Part shown: positions 36,984 to 46,255 of the stretch, piece after piece | Layout of the letters: the number at the start of each line of letters is the position of its first letter | Position numbering within the stretch: the stretch's first letter is position 1 | Source: Paucimonas sp. | GTDB lineage: Bacteria > Pseudomonadota > Gammaproteobacteria > Burkholderiales > Burkholderiaceae_D | Direction: 5' to 3' | Assembly: GCA_028292545.1 (NCBI GenBank) | Contig: JAQGMC010000118.1 | Location: forward strand, 51,759 to 115,758 | DNA: 64,000 bases | Made by a program: the position numbers and the translations under genes | Notes under the pieces: generated by a model | Told to the model about the DNA's origin: nothing | What the model saw: the letters and a program-made list of their open reading frames with translations, nothing else | The model's database searches: none

Positions 36984-38261
36984 TTACCCGAATTTTTTGT
37001 CGAGCGTGGTCTGTGCACGGGCCGACGATGATCTGGTGCGCAAATCGATCCAGTCTCGCAAGCCTGCTGCCGGGTTGTGCACGCAGCATGTTTTCAGCTT
37101 TTGAAACTGCGCAGGCTTGATAAACCGGATCGACTTGTCGTCAATGCCTCGCTCAATTTCCTGGAGTATCGCCTTCGCGTTTTTCGATTCGGCGTAATGG
37201 CTAATCCAGGCGAGGAAAACCAGGGGCCAGGGTGCGCCTTCCGGAAAAGCATCCCTCCGTGATATCAAATCGCTTTTCGAAAGATACGGGTAAGCGCGAA
37301 GTTGCTCGCGCACGCCTGCATCCATCAGCTTGGTCAGCCAGGTTTCGCTCAAGTCGGTCGGCCGTGCTTGCGCGATCTCGCAGCTTTGCCACAGGATGAG
37401 CGACAGGTCGGGATGCTTGTCTTGCTCGAACACGCTGCGGTCCTCAAACTTGGCCAGGACTTGCCGCAGGACGTGGTTCCAGACGACGCGCTCGCCCTTA
37501 TAGCGATCGTCATCCTCCACAGGATATTGGTGATGACGTAGCAGCCAACGTGCAAGCGTCCACTTGTCCTTCGGGGGCATGAACTTGAAGGCAAGCGACA
37601 ACCTGAGTACGAGACTCCCCGGTAGTGCTTTGCCGGGCAGGCTGCAGGATGTGAATGCGATCAGGACGCGAAGGATGTCGATCTCGAGAGTCTTTTTCAT
37701 CATCCGGGGAATTCCCAAGTTAAGCAGCTCGGCAAGTTGTTTGCTCGCATCGAAAGCACTCTGGCCGCAGGCGGCCTTGACCGAATTCAGGATAAATCCC
37801 CCGCAATTGGACGGGTTTGACCACAATCCGTCAACGATGAGGCGCGGTGCTTCGGGCGCAAGGCTCCCATCGATCATGCCCGCGGCGTGATGCATGAATC
37901 GCAGGGCTGAAATGATGGCCGGATTTCCTCTCTGGTTCACGTCAATCGAGCGGGCAGCATCAAGAGCGGCAGCACGAACCATGAAATGGTGATGCTCCGG
38001 ATTAGTTGCCTTGAATTTTTTTCGCCATTCTTCACGGACTTCTTGTAAGGCGAAATCATGGTGCGCGGACAAAACACGCCAGATCGGCGTTGCCGCACAG
38101 AAGAACTGCTTGTTGACGCTGGACAGCGCGATCACGTCCTCCAGGCGACGCGTGCGGATGACAATCCTGACCAGCTTGTTTGCAATGTCCATTGGCAGGT
38201 CTGGTGATTCTCCGACGGGAGGAACGGGGGCGCGGCTTGCGTCGTAAACGGTAACTTTCAT
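36984..38261 (-). CDS. F-box-like motif protein, paralog 4
   Basis: MKVTVYDASRAPVPPVGESPDLPMDIANKLVRIVIRTRRLEDVIALSSVNKQFFCAATPIWRVL. Confidence 0.75.
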   Translation of the reverse strand: MKVTVYDASRAPVPPVGESPDLPMDIANKLVRIVIRTRRLEDVIALSSVNKQFFCAATPIWRVLSAHHDFALQEVREEWRKKFKATNPEHHHFMVRAAALDAARSIDVNQRGNPAIISALRFMHHAAGMIDGSLAPEAPRLIVDGLWSNPSNCGGFILNSVKAACGQSAFDASKQLAELLNLGIPRMMKKTLEIDILRVLIAFTSCSLPGKALPGSLVLRLSLAFKFMPPKDKWTLARWLLRHHQYPVEDDDRYKGERVVWNHVLRQVLAKFEDRSVFEQDKHPDLSLILWQSCEIAQARPTDLSETWLTKLMDAGVREQLRAYPYLSKSDLISRRDAFPEGAPWPLVFLAWISHYAESKNAKAILQEIERGIDDKSIRFIKPAQFQKLKTCCVHNPAAGLRDWIDLRTRSSSARAQTTLDKKFG

Positions 38262-38460
38262 ACTTGGCTTCTATTCAATGTGAAAGAAGCGATGGGTGTC
38301 CGGCACCGGAGGGCGGTTCCTCCAGTTAGGCGCGCAAGTCGACTCGCTGCAAGGAATCACCGTTTCTCGCACGAAGGTCCGATCAGTTTGCTTCGGATCA
38401 TTGACAACCGGATGCTGGCTTGAGGCGGCCGCCAAGGGCGCCGCGGCGAGCCGAAGGTGG
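38262..38460. repeat. intergenic upstream block, copy 3 of 3
   Basis: Same block as at 34995 and 36638, directly upstream of the first gene of the array in the direction of transcription. Confidence 0.85.
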
Positions 38461-38565
38461 CGAAGATAATTCGAATGACTAGAGCCCGGCTGGCTCGCTG
38501 CAACCGCACTGGACAACGCACACCAGTGGTAAATTCGCAGGGCTTCCCACTTTCCACACACCGTC

Positions 38566-40917
38566 ATGCCAAAAGTCGCACGCATCCTGGGCATCAGCCT
38601 TGCCGCCCTGCTGGTCCTGGCAGTGGCCGTGGCTGGTTTTATCGCCGCCACCTTCAATCCCAACGACTACAAGCCGCAAGTCATTGCGCTGGTGAAGCAA
38701 AAGAAGCAGCGCACGCTCGACATTCCGGGCGAGATCAAGCTTAGCTTCTTCCCGAAAATCGGCGCCGACCTGGGCCGGGTCAGCATTTCCGAGCATGGCG
38801 GCAGCGCTGTCTTTGCCAGCGTGGAAAAGGTCAAAGTCTCGCTGGCGCTGCTGCCCCTGCTGCGCAAGCAATTGATCGTCGACCATGTGGAAGTGCGCGG
38901 GCTGGATGCAAATATCCGGCGTGAGCGCGATGGCACGACGAATTTCGATGACTTGCTGTCCAAGGATGCAAGCAGCAGCGACCAGCAAGTACGTTTTGAC
39001 ATCGACAGCATCGCAATTGAAAACGCCCGCATCGCCCTGGACGACCGCATGGCGCAGCGCAAAGTGGAAATCACGGCACTGCAACTGCAGACCGGCCGCA
39101 TTGCCAATGCCGTGCCCGGCAAGGCCAGCCTGGCGGCGCACGTGAAGGCCAACAACCCGACGCTGGATGCGGCGGTCAAGCTCAAGACTGGCTTCAGCTT
39201 CGACCTGGAGCAAAAGCGTTATGCCGTCAACAAGCTCGATGCCGAACTGAAGGGCCGCGCGCTCGATATCACTGACCTGGTGCTGAAACTGGCCGGCGAC
39301 GCCGACCTGCAACCGCAAGCTGGGCGTATCGACTTGGCCGACCTGAAACTGAACGCGAGCGGCAAGCAAGGCGGACAGCCGCTGGAAATCAACCTCGACT
39401 TGCCCAAGCTGGCAGTCGGCGACAGCAAGGTCAGCGCCAGCAAGATAACGGGACTGGCCAAACTGGCGCCGGGCGGGCGCACGATCAGCATTGCGTTTGC
39501 CATTCCCGGCCTGGACGGCACGCGCCAGGCTTTCAAGCTGCCTGCGCTTACACTTGACGCCACCCTCAAGGATGCGACAACGGATGCGCGCGCCAGGCTC
39601 GAAGGCAGCCTGGTGGGTGACCTCGACAAGATGCGCTTCACGTCGCCAAAATTGAATTTGACCCTGTCCGGCAAACAGGGCGCCACCGCGATCGACGGCA
39701 CGCTCGCCAGCGCGCTGTCGGCAGACCTCGCCAGCGGCAACATCGACTTGAGCGGCATTGCCGCCAACATGAACCTGCCCAATCCCGGCGGCGGCAGCAT
39801 GAAGCTGGCGTTGGCAGGCAAGGCGGGCGCCGACCTGAACAAGCAAAGCGCGCAGCTGAACCTGCAAGGCAAGCTCGACGAAAGCACTATCGACGCAAAG
39901 ATCGGGCTGGCAAAGTTCTCGCCCGCCGCCTACACCTTTGACATCGCCATCGACAAGCTGGATGCCGATCGTTACCGCGCCCGGCCGCCGGTCGCGGCGG
40001 CACCCGCCGGCAAGCCGCAGCCCGCGGAAGCAGAAAAGCCAATCGACCTGTCGGCGCTGCGCACGCTGCAAGCCAGCGGTAGCCTGAAGGTGGGTAGCCT
40101 GAAGGCGGAAAACCTGCGCTTGTCCAATGTGCGGCTCGATTTGCGGGCGGCCGGCGGCAAGCTCGACATCAACCCGCTCAGTGCCAGCCTGTACGGCGGC
40201 ACGCTGGCCGGTTCTGCATCCGTGAATGCTGCGGCCCAGCCGCGCTTTGCCTTGCGCCAGGCGCTGGCTGGCGTCAATGTCGGGCCGCTGCTGAAAGATG
40301 CAATTGGCAAGGAGCCGGTCGAAGGACGCGGCAACGTGAACCTCGACATCACGACCGAAGGCGCGCTGGTGTCGCAGTTGAAGAAGAGCCTGGCGGGCAC
40401 GGCGCGGCTGGAATTGCGCGACGGCGCAGTCAAGGGTTTCAATATTGCCGAAGTCATCCGCAACGCCAAGAGCCGGCTGGGCAATGCCGCCGGCGGCGCA
40501 CAGGCCCAGGCTGGCACTGGCTCCGCATCGCAGCAAACCGATTTCAGCGAACTCAGCGGCAGCTTCAAGATCGCGCGCGGCATTGCCCACAATGACGACT
40601 TGCGCGCCAAGTCGCCCTTGCTGCGAGTGGATGGCGCCGGCGACATCGACATTGGCGCCGACAAGCTTGACTACCTGGTCAAGGCCACCGTGGTCGCCAC
40701 GCTGCAAGGCCAGGGCGGGCCGGAACTGCAGGCGCTGAAAGGATTGACGATACCGGTGCGCCTGTCCGGGCCGTTCACCGCCATTGGCTACAAGGTGGAC
40801 GTCAGTGGCATTGCAACCGACCTGGTGAAGAAGCAGCTCGACAGCCGCAAGGATGAAATCAAGGGCAAGGTCGAAGAACAGTTGAAGGGGCAGTTCAAGG
40901 GCTTGTTCGGGCGTTGA
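38566..40917 (+). CDS. AsmA family protein
   Basis: MPKVARILGISLAALLVLAVAVAGFIAATFNPNDYKPQVIALVKQKKQRTLDIPGEIKLSFFPKIGADLGRVSISE N-terminus; C-terminal region with GRGNVNLDITTEGALVSQLKKSLAGTARLELRDGAVKGFNI. Confidence 0.92.
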   Translation: MPKVARILGISLAALLVLAVAVAGFIAATFNPNDYKPQVIALVKQKKQRTLDIPGEIKLSFFPKIGADLGRVSISEHGGSAVFASVEKVKVSLALLPLLRKQLIVDHVEVRGLDANIRRERDGTTNFDDLLSKDASSSDQQVRFDIDSIAIENARIALDDRMAQRKVEITALQLQTGRIANAVPGKASLAAHVKANNPTLDAAVKLKTGFSFDLEQKRYAVNKLDAELKGRALDITDLVLKLAGDADLQPQAGRIDLADLKLNASGKQGGQPLEINLDLPKLAVGDSKVSASKITGLAKLAPGGRTISIAFAIPGLDGTRQAFKLPALTLDATLKDATTDARARLEGSLVGDLDKMRFTSPKLNLTLSGKQGATAIDGTLASALSADLASGNIDLSGIAANMNLPNPGGGSMKLALAGKAGADLNKQSAQLNLQGKLDESTIDAKIGLAKFSPAAYTFDIAIDKLDADRYRARPPVAAAPAGKPQPAEAEKPIDLSALRTLQASGSLKVGSLKAENLRLSNVRLDLRAAGGKLDINPLSASLYGGTLAGSASVNAAAQPRFALRQALAGVNVGPLLKDAIGKEPVEGRGNVNLDITTEGALVSQLKKSLAGTARLELRDGAVKGFNIAEVIRNAKSRLGNAAGGAQAQAGTGSASQQTDFSELSGSFKIARGIAHNDDLRAKSPLLRVDGAGDIDIGADKLDYLVKATVVATLQGQGGPELQALKGLTIPVRLSGPFTAIGYKVDVSGIATDLVKKQLDSRKDEIKGKVEEQLKGQFKGLFGR

Positions 40918-41118
40918 GCGTGGCCGCCTCCCCCTTGATCAGGGGAGACGGACTTACCCGAGCTGGTGCGGGCTGAAGAGTGTCAGGAGGGCAGGATTGC
41001 CGCCGTTGGTCGTGTGCGCTCGCGCCAGTTGTTTTGTTCAAGGGCACGCGCTTGGCAGGGTCGAGCCCCCGTAGTGGCCAACTTGCGCCCATTTTCCAAC
41101 GCCACCGCGAAAGCCGCC

Positions 41119-42324
41119 TCAGCTGAGCGCGTACGGATTGGCCTGCAGCGGGTCGTCGGGCAACTGGCGCAGCATGCTGGTCAGTTGTTCGGTGGTGATT
41201 GTTCCCGCGCCCTTGTTGACCAGCACATGGAGCAACGCATCCCACTCGTGAGCCGAGAAGAATTCTGCTTCACGCAGCTGGGCGCCAAGTACGTCGATCT
41301 GTTTGACGCCCAATCCAGCCGGCACCTGGCCGACCAGTACGACGAGTGCAAACACCCAATTGCAATGTCCGGGCTGGTTGTCGATCCAGCGTCGCTGTGG
41401 CAGCAAGGCCAGCGCCTGGCCAAAATCGTGGAGGCATGAATGATTGCAGGCGCTCTTGTCGCGGGCAATCATTGCGATCGCATGATCGAGCGCGGCAAAG
41501 ACTTGCTCCTTGTGCGGCGCCAGGTCGGGAAGCTCAAGATGCTTGTTATAGCGCTGATCGAATAGTACGTGCACCAGGGTCACGAATTGTTTTGAAGCCG
41601 CGCCATCGGCCACAGCGCCCTTGCCGGCCCATTCATTCATAAGGGCGAGCCGCGCGGCTACGGAGAGGGAGCGCAGTGACTGCAGCAGCTGCACATTGCT
41701 GGAATCCGCCCGAGGACGTTGGCCGGGCGATGCCGTATTCCTGCTGGTCTGATCAATGTAGGTCCTGCATCCGTCGAACGTGGTGGCAACCAGGCTCGTG
41801 TCGTTTGACAGCTCGGCAGCGAATGCATTGAGTAGCAAATTCAGCCGCCCTCGTTGCAACAAGGCGGATTCGCGCAGACGGGTGCTTGCCTTCTCTTGCC
41901 TGTCGCTGGCGTGCTCACCGATCGCAAACCAGGCCAAGTCCATGAACAGGTTGTCGTCTTTCTTTTTTTCATTCAGCGTCGCCAGGTGCAGCGTCCAGCT
42001 GTCCTCACTGACGCGATCGCCAAATCGCTTCTGGATCTTCACGGTTTCTGCCAGGCGTAACGGCCGGTCATCCCTGTCCGCGGCAGACTCCAGGTAGGCG
42101 CTGGCCCATTCTGCCGGGCGCAGGAAGGGTTCGGAACAGGCGTGGAAAGTCTTGCAGGTTCGGGAAAATGCCGACAGCGAAATGAGTCCGGCCCGGTTCT
42201 CGAGGTGACTCAATACGCGGGGAATGACGTCGGTGGGCGTGGTAACGAGGGTGAAGGCGCTTTGCGGCCCGGGTTGCTCAGTGAAAGGTACAGGCGATAG
42301 CGGTGCGGGGCAAAGCAGGGTCAT
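41119..42324 (-). CDS. F-box-like motif protein, diverged paralog 5
   Basis: N-terminal TPTDVIPRVLSHLENRAGLISLSAFSRTCKTFHACSEPFLRPAEW resembles the motif of paralogs 1-4 and the general F-box pattern; similar length and nearby location, rest strongly diverged. Confidence 0.6.
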   Translation of the reverse strand: MTLLCPAPLSPVPFTEQPGPQSAFTLVTTPTDVIPRVLSHLENRAGLISLSAFSRTCKTFHACSEPFLRPAEWASAYLESAADRDDRPLRLAETVKIQKRFGDRVSEDSWTLHLATLNEKKKDDNLFMDLAWFAIGEHASDRQEKASTRLRESALLQRGRLNLLLNAFAAELSNDTSLVATTFDGCRTYIDQTSRNTASPGQRPRADSSNVQLLQSLRSLSVAARLALMNEWAGKGAVADGAASKQFVTLVHVLFDQRYNKHLELPDLAPHKEQVFAALDHAIAMIARDKSACNHSCLHDFGQALALLPQRRWIDNQPGHCNWVFALVVLVGQVPAGLGVKQIDVLGAQLREAEFFSAHEWDALLHVLVNKGAGTITTEQLTSMLRQLPDDPLQANPYALS

Positions 42325-42409
42325 GGCAAGCGACTTCCGTGGTTGGAATGTGAAGTGGTGGTAGTCACACTTCAATCACGGTGGTTCACTTCCCACCCTT
42401 AACGCCCGA

Positions 42410-43270
42410 CTAATTTTTCCATTTGCCCGGCGCTTGCAGGAAGCGCGCCACGGGTTCGATCTGCTGCGGGATATTCAGGCAGGGTGCATGGCCGCAATCG
42501 GGCACCGTAACCAGCTCAGCCATCGGGCCGCAGCGCGTCATTTCAAGTGCCGTATCGGGCGCCAGCAAGTCTGAATGCTCGCCACGCAACAGCAGCGTCG
42601 GCATGTCCAGCGAGCGGTACTCTTGTTCGAGCATATAGTCGTCAGGATGGGCAAAAAACTGGCGCACCATGTTCGGGTCGTAATGGGTGGTGATCCTGCC
42701 GTCGGGCAGGCGACGCGCGGAGCTTTCGGCCATGCGCCGCCACTGCGCATCGCTTTGCCAGCCATAGGGCTTGTAGACCGTGCGCAGGTAAGTTTCCAGT
42801 TCGGTGACCGTGTCGAATTGCGGCGGATTGCCGGCATAGGATTTGATCCGGTCAACGGCAGCCTGCACGATGCGCATGCCGATGTCGTTCAAGGCCAGGT
42901 GCGTGATACGGCCCTTGAGCGTCGTGGCCGCTGCCTTGATGCCGATCGCGCCACCCATTGAGGTGCCAAGCCACGCAACCCGGTCTAGGCCCAACTGGTC
43001 GATCAGAGAACGCGCCAGGCCGGCATAGAAAGCCAGGCAGTATTCTTCGTCCGGTTTCTGGCTCCATTGGGAAAGGCCGCGCCCAATCGTATCGGGGCAG
43101 ATGATCCGGAATTGACCGGCAAGTGCCGCTGCAATGTCGTCGAAGTCGCGGCAGGTGCGCGCCAGGCCGTGCCACATCACCAGCGGCGGCGCGTCTTCAG
43201 CGCCCCATTGCAGGAAATGGATTTCACGATCGAGGCAGCGCAGGTAATGGGACGTGGGAAGGGCTTGCAT
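42410..43270 (-). CDS. alpha/beta hydrolase
   Basis: LVMWHGLARTCRDFDDIAAALAGQFRIICPDTIGRGLSQW...VAWLGTSMGGAIGI...HAPCLNIPQQIEPV. Confidence 0.88.
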   Translation of the reverse strand: MQALPTSHYLRCLDREIHFLQWGAEDAPPLVMWHGLARTCRDFDDIAAALAGQFRIICPDTIGRGLSQWSQKPDEEYCLAFYAGLARSLIDQLGLDRVAWLGTSMGGAIGIKAAATTLKGRITHLALNDIGMRIVQAAVDRIKSYAGNPPQFDTVTELETYLRTVYKPYGWQSDAQWRRMAESSARRLPDGRITTHYDPNMVRQFFAHPDDYMLEQEYRSLDMPTLLLRGEHSDLLAPDTALEMTRCGPMAELVTVPDCGHAPCLNIPQQIEPVARFLQAPGKWKN

Positions 43271-43282
43271 CGCATCTTTCCT

Positions 43283-44341
43283 TTATTTCCGGGCCCGCAA
43301 ACGGCCGACCATGCCGGTCGGGAAAAAGTACACCGACAGCACGAACAGCACACCCAGCCACAGCAGCCAGCGGTCCGGCGACAGCAACGCCGACAGCCAG
43401 GCGATGCTTTGCGTGGCGTTGGCGCCGATCGCCATCAAGTCTTGCAGGTAGCTTTGCGCCAGCGTGAAAATCGTGGTGCCAATGACAGCGCCATACATGG
43501 TGCCCATGCCGCCGATGACCACGATCAGCAGGATGTCGATCATGATCTCGAACGATAGCGAAGCGTCCGGGCCGTTATAGCGCAGCCAGATCGCGAGCAA
43601 TGTGCCGGCAAGCGTGGCGAACAGCGCCGCCAGCACGTTGGACAGGGTGCGGAATACGACGGTGCGATAGCCTATCGCTTCGGCGCGAAAATCATTTTCG
43701 CGTATCGCTTGCAGCACACGGCCGAAGGGCGAATTGACGATGCGCAGCATCGCCAGGAACAGCAGCACGGCGCTGGCGAACACGATGTAATAGGTGATGA
43801 AGCGGCCGTCCAGGGACGCATGCAATATCGGTTCTTCGGCGAACTGGAAAGCCGGCGACAGCACTTCCGGTAGCTTGAAATTCAAGCCATCCTCCCCGCC
43901 GGTAATTTCCGATAACTGGGAAGCCAGGGTCTGGAAGGCAGAGGCCACGGCCAGCGTGATCATTGCGTAGAAGATCGCCCTCACCCGCAGCGAGAACAGG
44001 CCGATCGCCAGCGACAGCAGCGTCGACAGCGCCAGCGCGCCGGCAATGCCGATTGCCAGCGACGACCAGCTCCCGCCCAGCTTGGCGCTGGCAATGGCAA
44101 CACCGTAGGCGCCGATGCCAAAGAACATCGTATGCGCGAAGGACACGATGCCGGTATACCCCAGCAGCAAGTCATAGCTGGCCACCAGCACGATGAACAC
44201 CAGGATCTTGGCCGCGACGTTGAGCGCCTTCGAGCCGGGAAAGATGAAGGGCGCGAAAGCCAGGCACACCAGCACCACCAGCAACATCGCCGTCAGCCAG
44301 CGGTTGCGCGGCAAGTCGTGGGAAAGCAGGCGCGAAATCAT
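43283..44341 (-). CDS. branched-chain amino acid-type ABC transporter permease (LivM-like)
   Basis: Hydrophobic; LVASYDLLLGYTGIVSFAHTMFFGIGAYGVA and GRVLQAIRENDFRAEAIGY are LivM signatures. Confidence 0.92.
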   Translation of the reverse strand: MISRLLSHDLPRNRWLTAMLLVVLVCLAFAPFIFPGSKALNVAAKILVFIVLVASYDLLLGYTGIVSFAHTMFFGIGAYGVAIASAKLGGSWSSLAIGIAGALALSTLLSLAIGLFSLRVRAIFYAMITLAVASAFQTLASQLSEITGGEDGLNFKLPEVLSPAFQFAEEPILHASLDGRFITYYIVFASAVLLFLAMLRIVNSPFGRVLQAIRENDFRAEAIGYRTVVFRTLSNVLAALFATLAGTLLAIWLRYNGPDASLSFEIMIDILLIVVIGGMGTMYGAVIGTTIFTLAQSYLQDLMAIGANATQSIAWLSALLSPDRWLLWLGVLFVLSVYFFPTGMVGRLRARK

Positions 44342-44463
44342 GCGCGCACCTTGATCGGCTGGCAAACATGCCCGGGCATTTCATCGCCTTGCATCATGCA
44401 TTCTCCAGAATCTTCACCTGCGTGCAGCGCAGCTTCCAAGGCTGCGCGGGTCACCTGTCGCTG

Positions 44464-45510
44464 TCAGCGATTGGCGACCGGGTACAGTCCCTGCGGACGC
44501 CACAGCAGCACGGCAGCCATCAGCAGGATGTTTGAAAACAGCGCCACCTTGGGCGCCAGGAAACCAGTGTAATTGGCCAGCAAGCCCACCAGCATCGCGC
44601 CCAGGAAGCAGCCGCCGGTCGAGCCCAGGCCGCCGATGATGATGACGATGAAGATCAGCACATTGACCCGGGCGCCCATTTGCGGCACCACGCCCTGCTG
44701 GTACAGGCCCCACATCACGCCGCCAAGGCCAGCCAGCGCTGAACCGGCGACGAATACGCCCACGAACAGCCGGCGGATCCGGTAGCCCAGGCTTTCCACC
44801 ATCTCCCGGTCTTGCACGCCGGCCCGGATCAGCAAGCCAAGCTTGGTCCGGTTCAATACCAGCAGCATCGTAATGAAGACGACCAGGCCGACCAGTACCG
44901 CAAGCAAGCGGAATTTCTCGATCGCGGCATCGCCAAAAATCACGGCGCCGCGCAGGCTGGCCGGCACTTCCAGCGCAATCAGTTGCGGGCCCCAGATCAT
45001 CTTGATCAGTTCCTCGCCCACCACCATGCCGCCCATCGTGATCAGGATCTGCATCAGGTGCTGGCCATAAACGCGCCGCACCAGCACCCGTTCAAACACA
45101 TAGCCCAGCACGCCGGCGCCGGCCATGGCGACCACCGCGGCAATGGCAATGGCCGCGATATTGAGGCCGAGGTTGTTGGCCGTGGTCCAGTCCGGCATTT
45201 GCCCCAGCACGGACACCGCGAGGAAGGCGCCGAGCGCGATGAATACGCCATGCCCGAAATTGAGCACGTCCATCAGGCCGAAGATCAGCGTCAGGCCGGA
45301 GGCGATGATGAAAATGATCATGCCCATCGCCAGCCCGGCGGCAGTGAGCGTGATCCAGGTGGGCAATGAGCCGATGAAAGGCAGGGCCAGGCCGGCCAGG
45401 GCCGGCACCAGCAACAGCGGCAGCCAGTCCGGCGCGAGTGCCGGCGGCACGGAGGATGCAGCCGCAGCTGGCGCGGTTGCAACGGGAGGCGTAGTCAGAT
45501 GCGCGCTCAT
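44464..45510 (-). CDS. branched-chain amino acid-type ABC transporter permease (LivH-like)
   Basis: GLTLIFGLMDVLNFGHGVFIALGAFLAVS; GLLIRAGVQDREMVESLGY. Confidence 0.92.
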   Translation of the reverse strand: MSAHLTTPPVATAPAAAASSVPPALAPDWLPLLLVPALAGLALPFIGSLPTWITLTAAGLAMGMIIFIIASGLTLIFGLMDVLNFGHGVFIALGAFLAVSVLGQMPDWTTANNLGLNIAAIAIAAVVAMAGAGVLGYVFERVLVRRVYGQHLMQILITMGGMVVGEELIKMIWGPQLIALEVPASLRGAVIFGDAAIEKFRLLAVLVGLVVFITMLLVLNRTKLGLLIRAGVQDREMVESLGYRIRRLFVGVFVAGSALAGLGGVMWGLYQQGVVPQMGARVNVLIFIVIIIGGLGSTGGCFLGAMLVGLLANYTGFLAPKVALFSNILLMAAVLLWRPQGLYPVANR

Positions 45511-45517
45511 ATCGTCC

Positions 45518-46255
45518 TCATTGGTGCTGGCCCAGCGACAGGCCCAGCAGCCGCGCCTGCAATTGCTCGTCTGCGGCGAGTTCGGCCATCGATCCGGCAT
45601 GCACGACGCGGCCATCGTCCATCACGGCCACCGTATCGCCAAGCTGGCGCGCGAAGTTGAAGTTCTGTTCAACCAGCAGGATCGTGGTCTGGGTTTGCTT
45701 GAGTTCGCGAAATGCCGCGATCATGTTGGCGATGATGGCCGGTGCCAGGCCCTTGCTCGGTTCATCGATCAGGATCAGCTTGCGCGGCTCGACGATGGCG
45801 CGCGACACAGCCAGCATCTGCTTCTGTCCGCCCGAAAGCTTGCCGGCCGGGTAAGCCCAGAATTTGCGTATCGCCGGGAACAGCCCGTAGATCCATTCCA
45901 GCCGCGCCGGGTCGATGTCTTCCACCCGGCGCGCGCCGCGTGCGGCCAACAGTATGTTTTCGCGCACCGTGAGGTCGGCAAAAATGCCCGTGTTTTCCGG
46001 CACGTAGGCAATGTCGCGCTGGGCGATGTCGGGCGTGCCCTTGCCGCGCAGGCTTTCGCCATCGAAGACGATCTCGCCCTGCGAAGCCTGCCACAAGCCC
46101 ATGATGGTGCGCAGCGTCGTGGTCTTGCCTGCGCCGTTACGCCCCAGCAGCATGGTCAGCTGGCCGCGCGGCACCGCCAGGTCGACCCCATGCAGGATGT
46201 GATAAGCGCCGATGTGGGTATGCACACCGGACAGCTTGAGCAGCGGCTGGTTCAT
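45518..46255 (-). CDS. branched-chain amino acid-type ABC transporter ATPase (LivF-like)
   Basis: GRNGAGKTTTLRTIMGLW, LSGGQKQMLAVSRAIVEPRKLILIDEPSKGLAPAI. Confidence 0.94.
   Translation of the reverse strand: MNQPLLKLSGVHTHIGAYHILHGVDLAVPRGQLTMLLGRNGAGKTTTLRTIMGLWQASQGEIVFDGESLRGKGTPDIAQRDIAYVPENTGIFADLTVRENILLAARGARRVEDIDPARLEWIYGLFPAIRKFWAYPAGKLSGGQKQMLAVSRAIVEPRKLILIDEPSKGLAPAIIANMIAAFRELKQTQTTILLVEQNFNFARQLGDTVAVMDDGRVVHAGSMAELAADEQLQARLLGLSLGQHQ

Noticed and set aside
32183-38460. Paralog array considered as a transposon or insertion-sequence cluster
   Set aside because: No transposase or integrase motif, no terminal inverted repeats or target duplications seen; the repeats are gene-plus-upstream units instead.
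38479-40707. 742-aa minus-strand ORF antisense to the asmA-like gene
   Set aside because: Shadow ORF; the plus-strand AsmA reading has signal anchor and family motifs.
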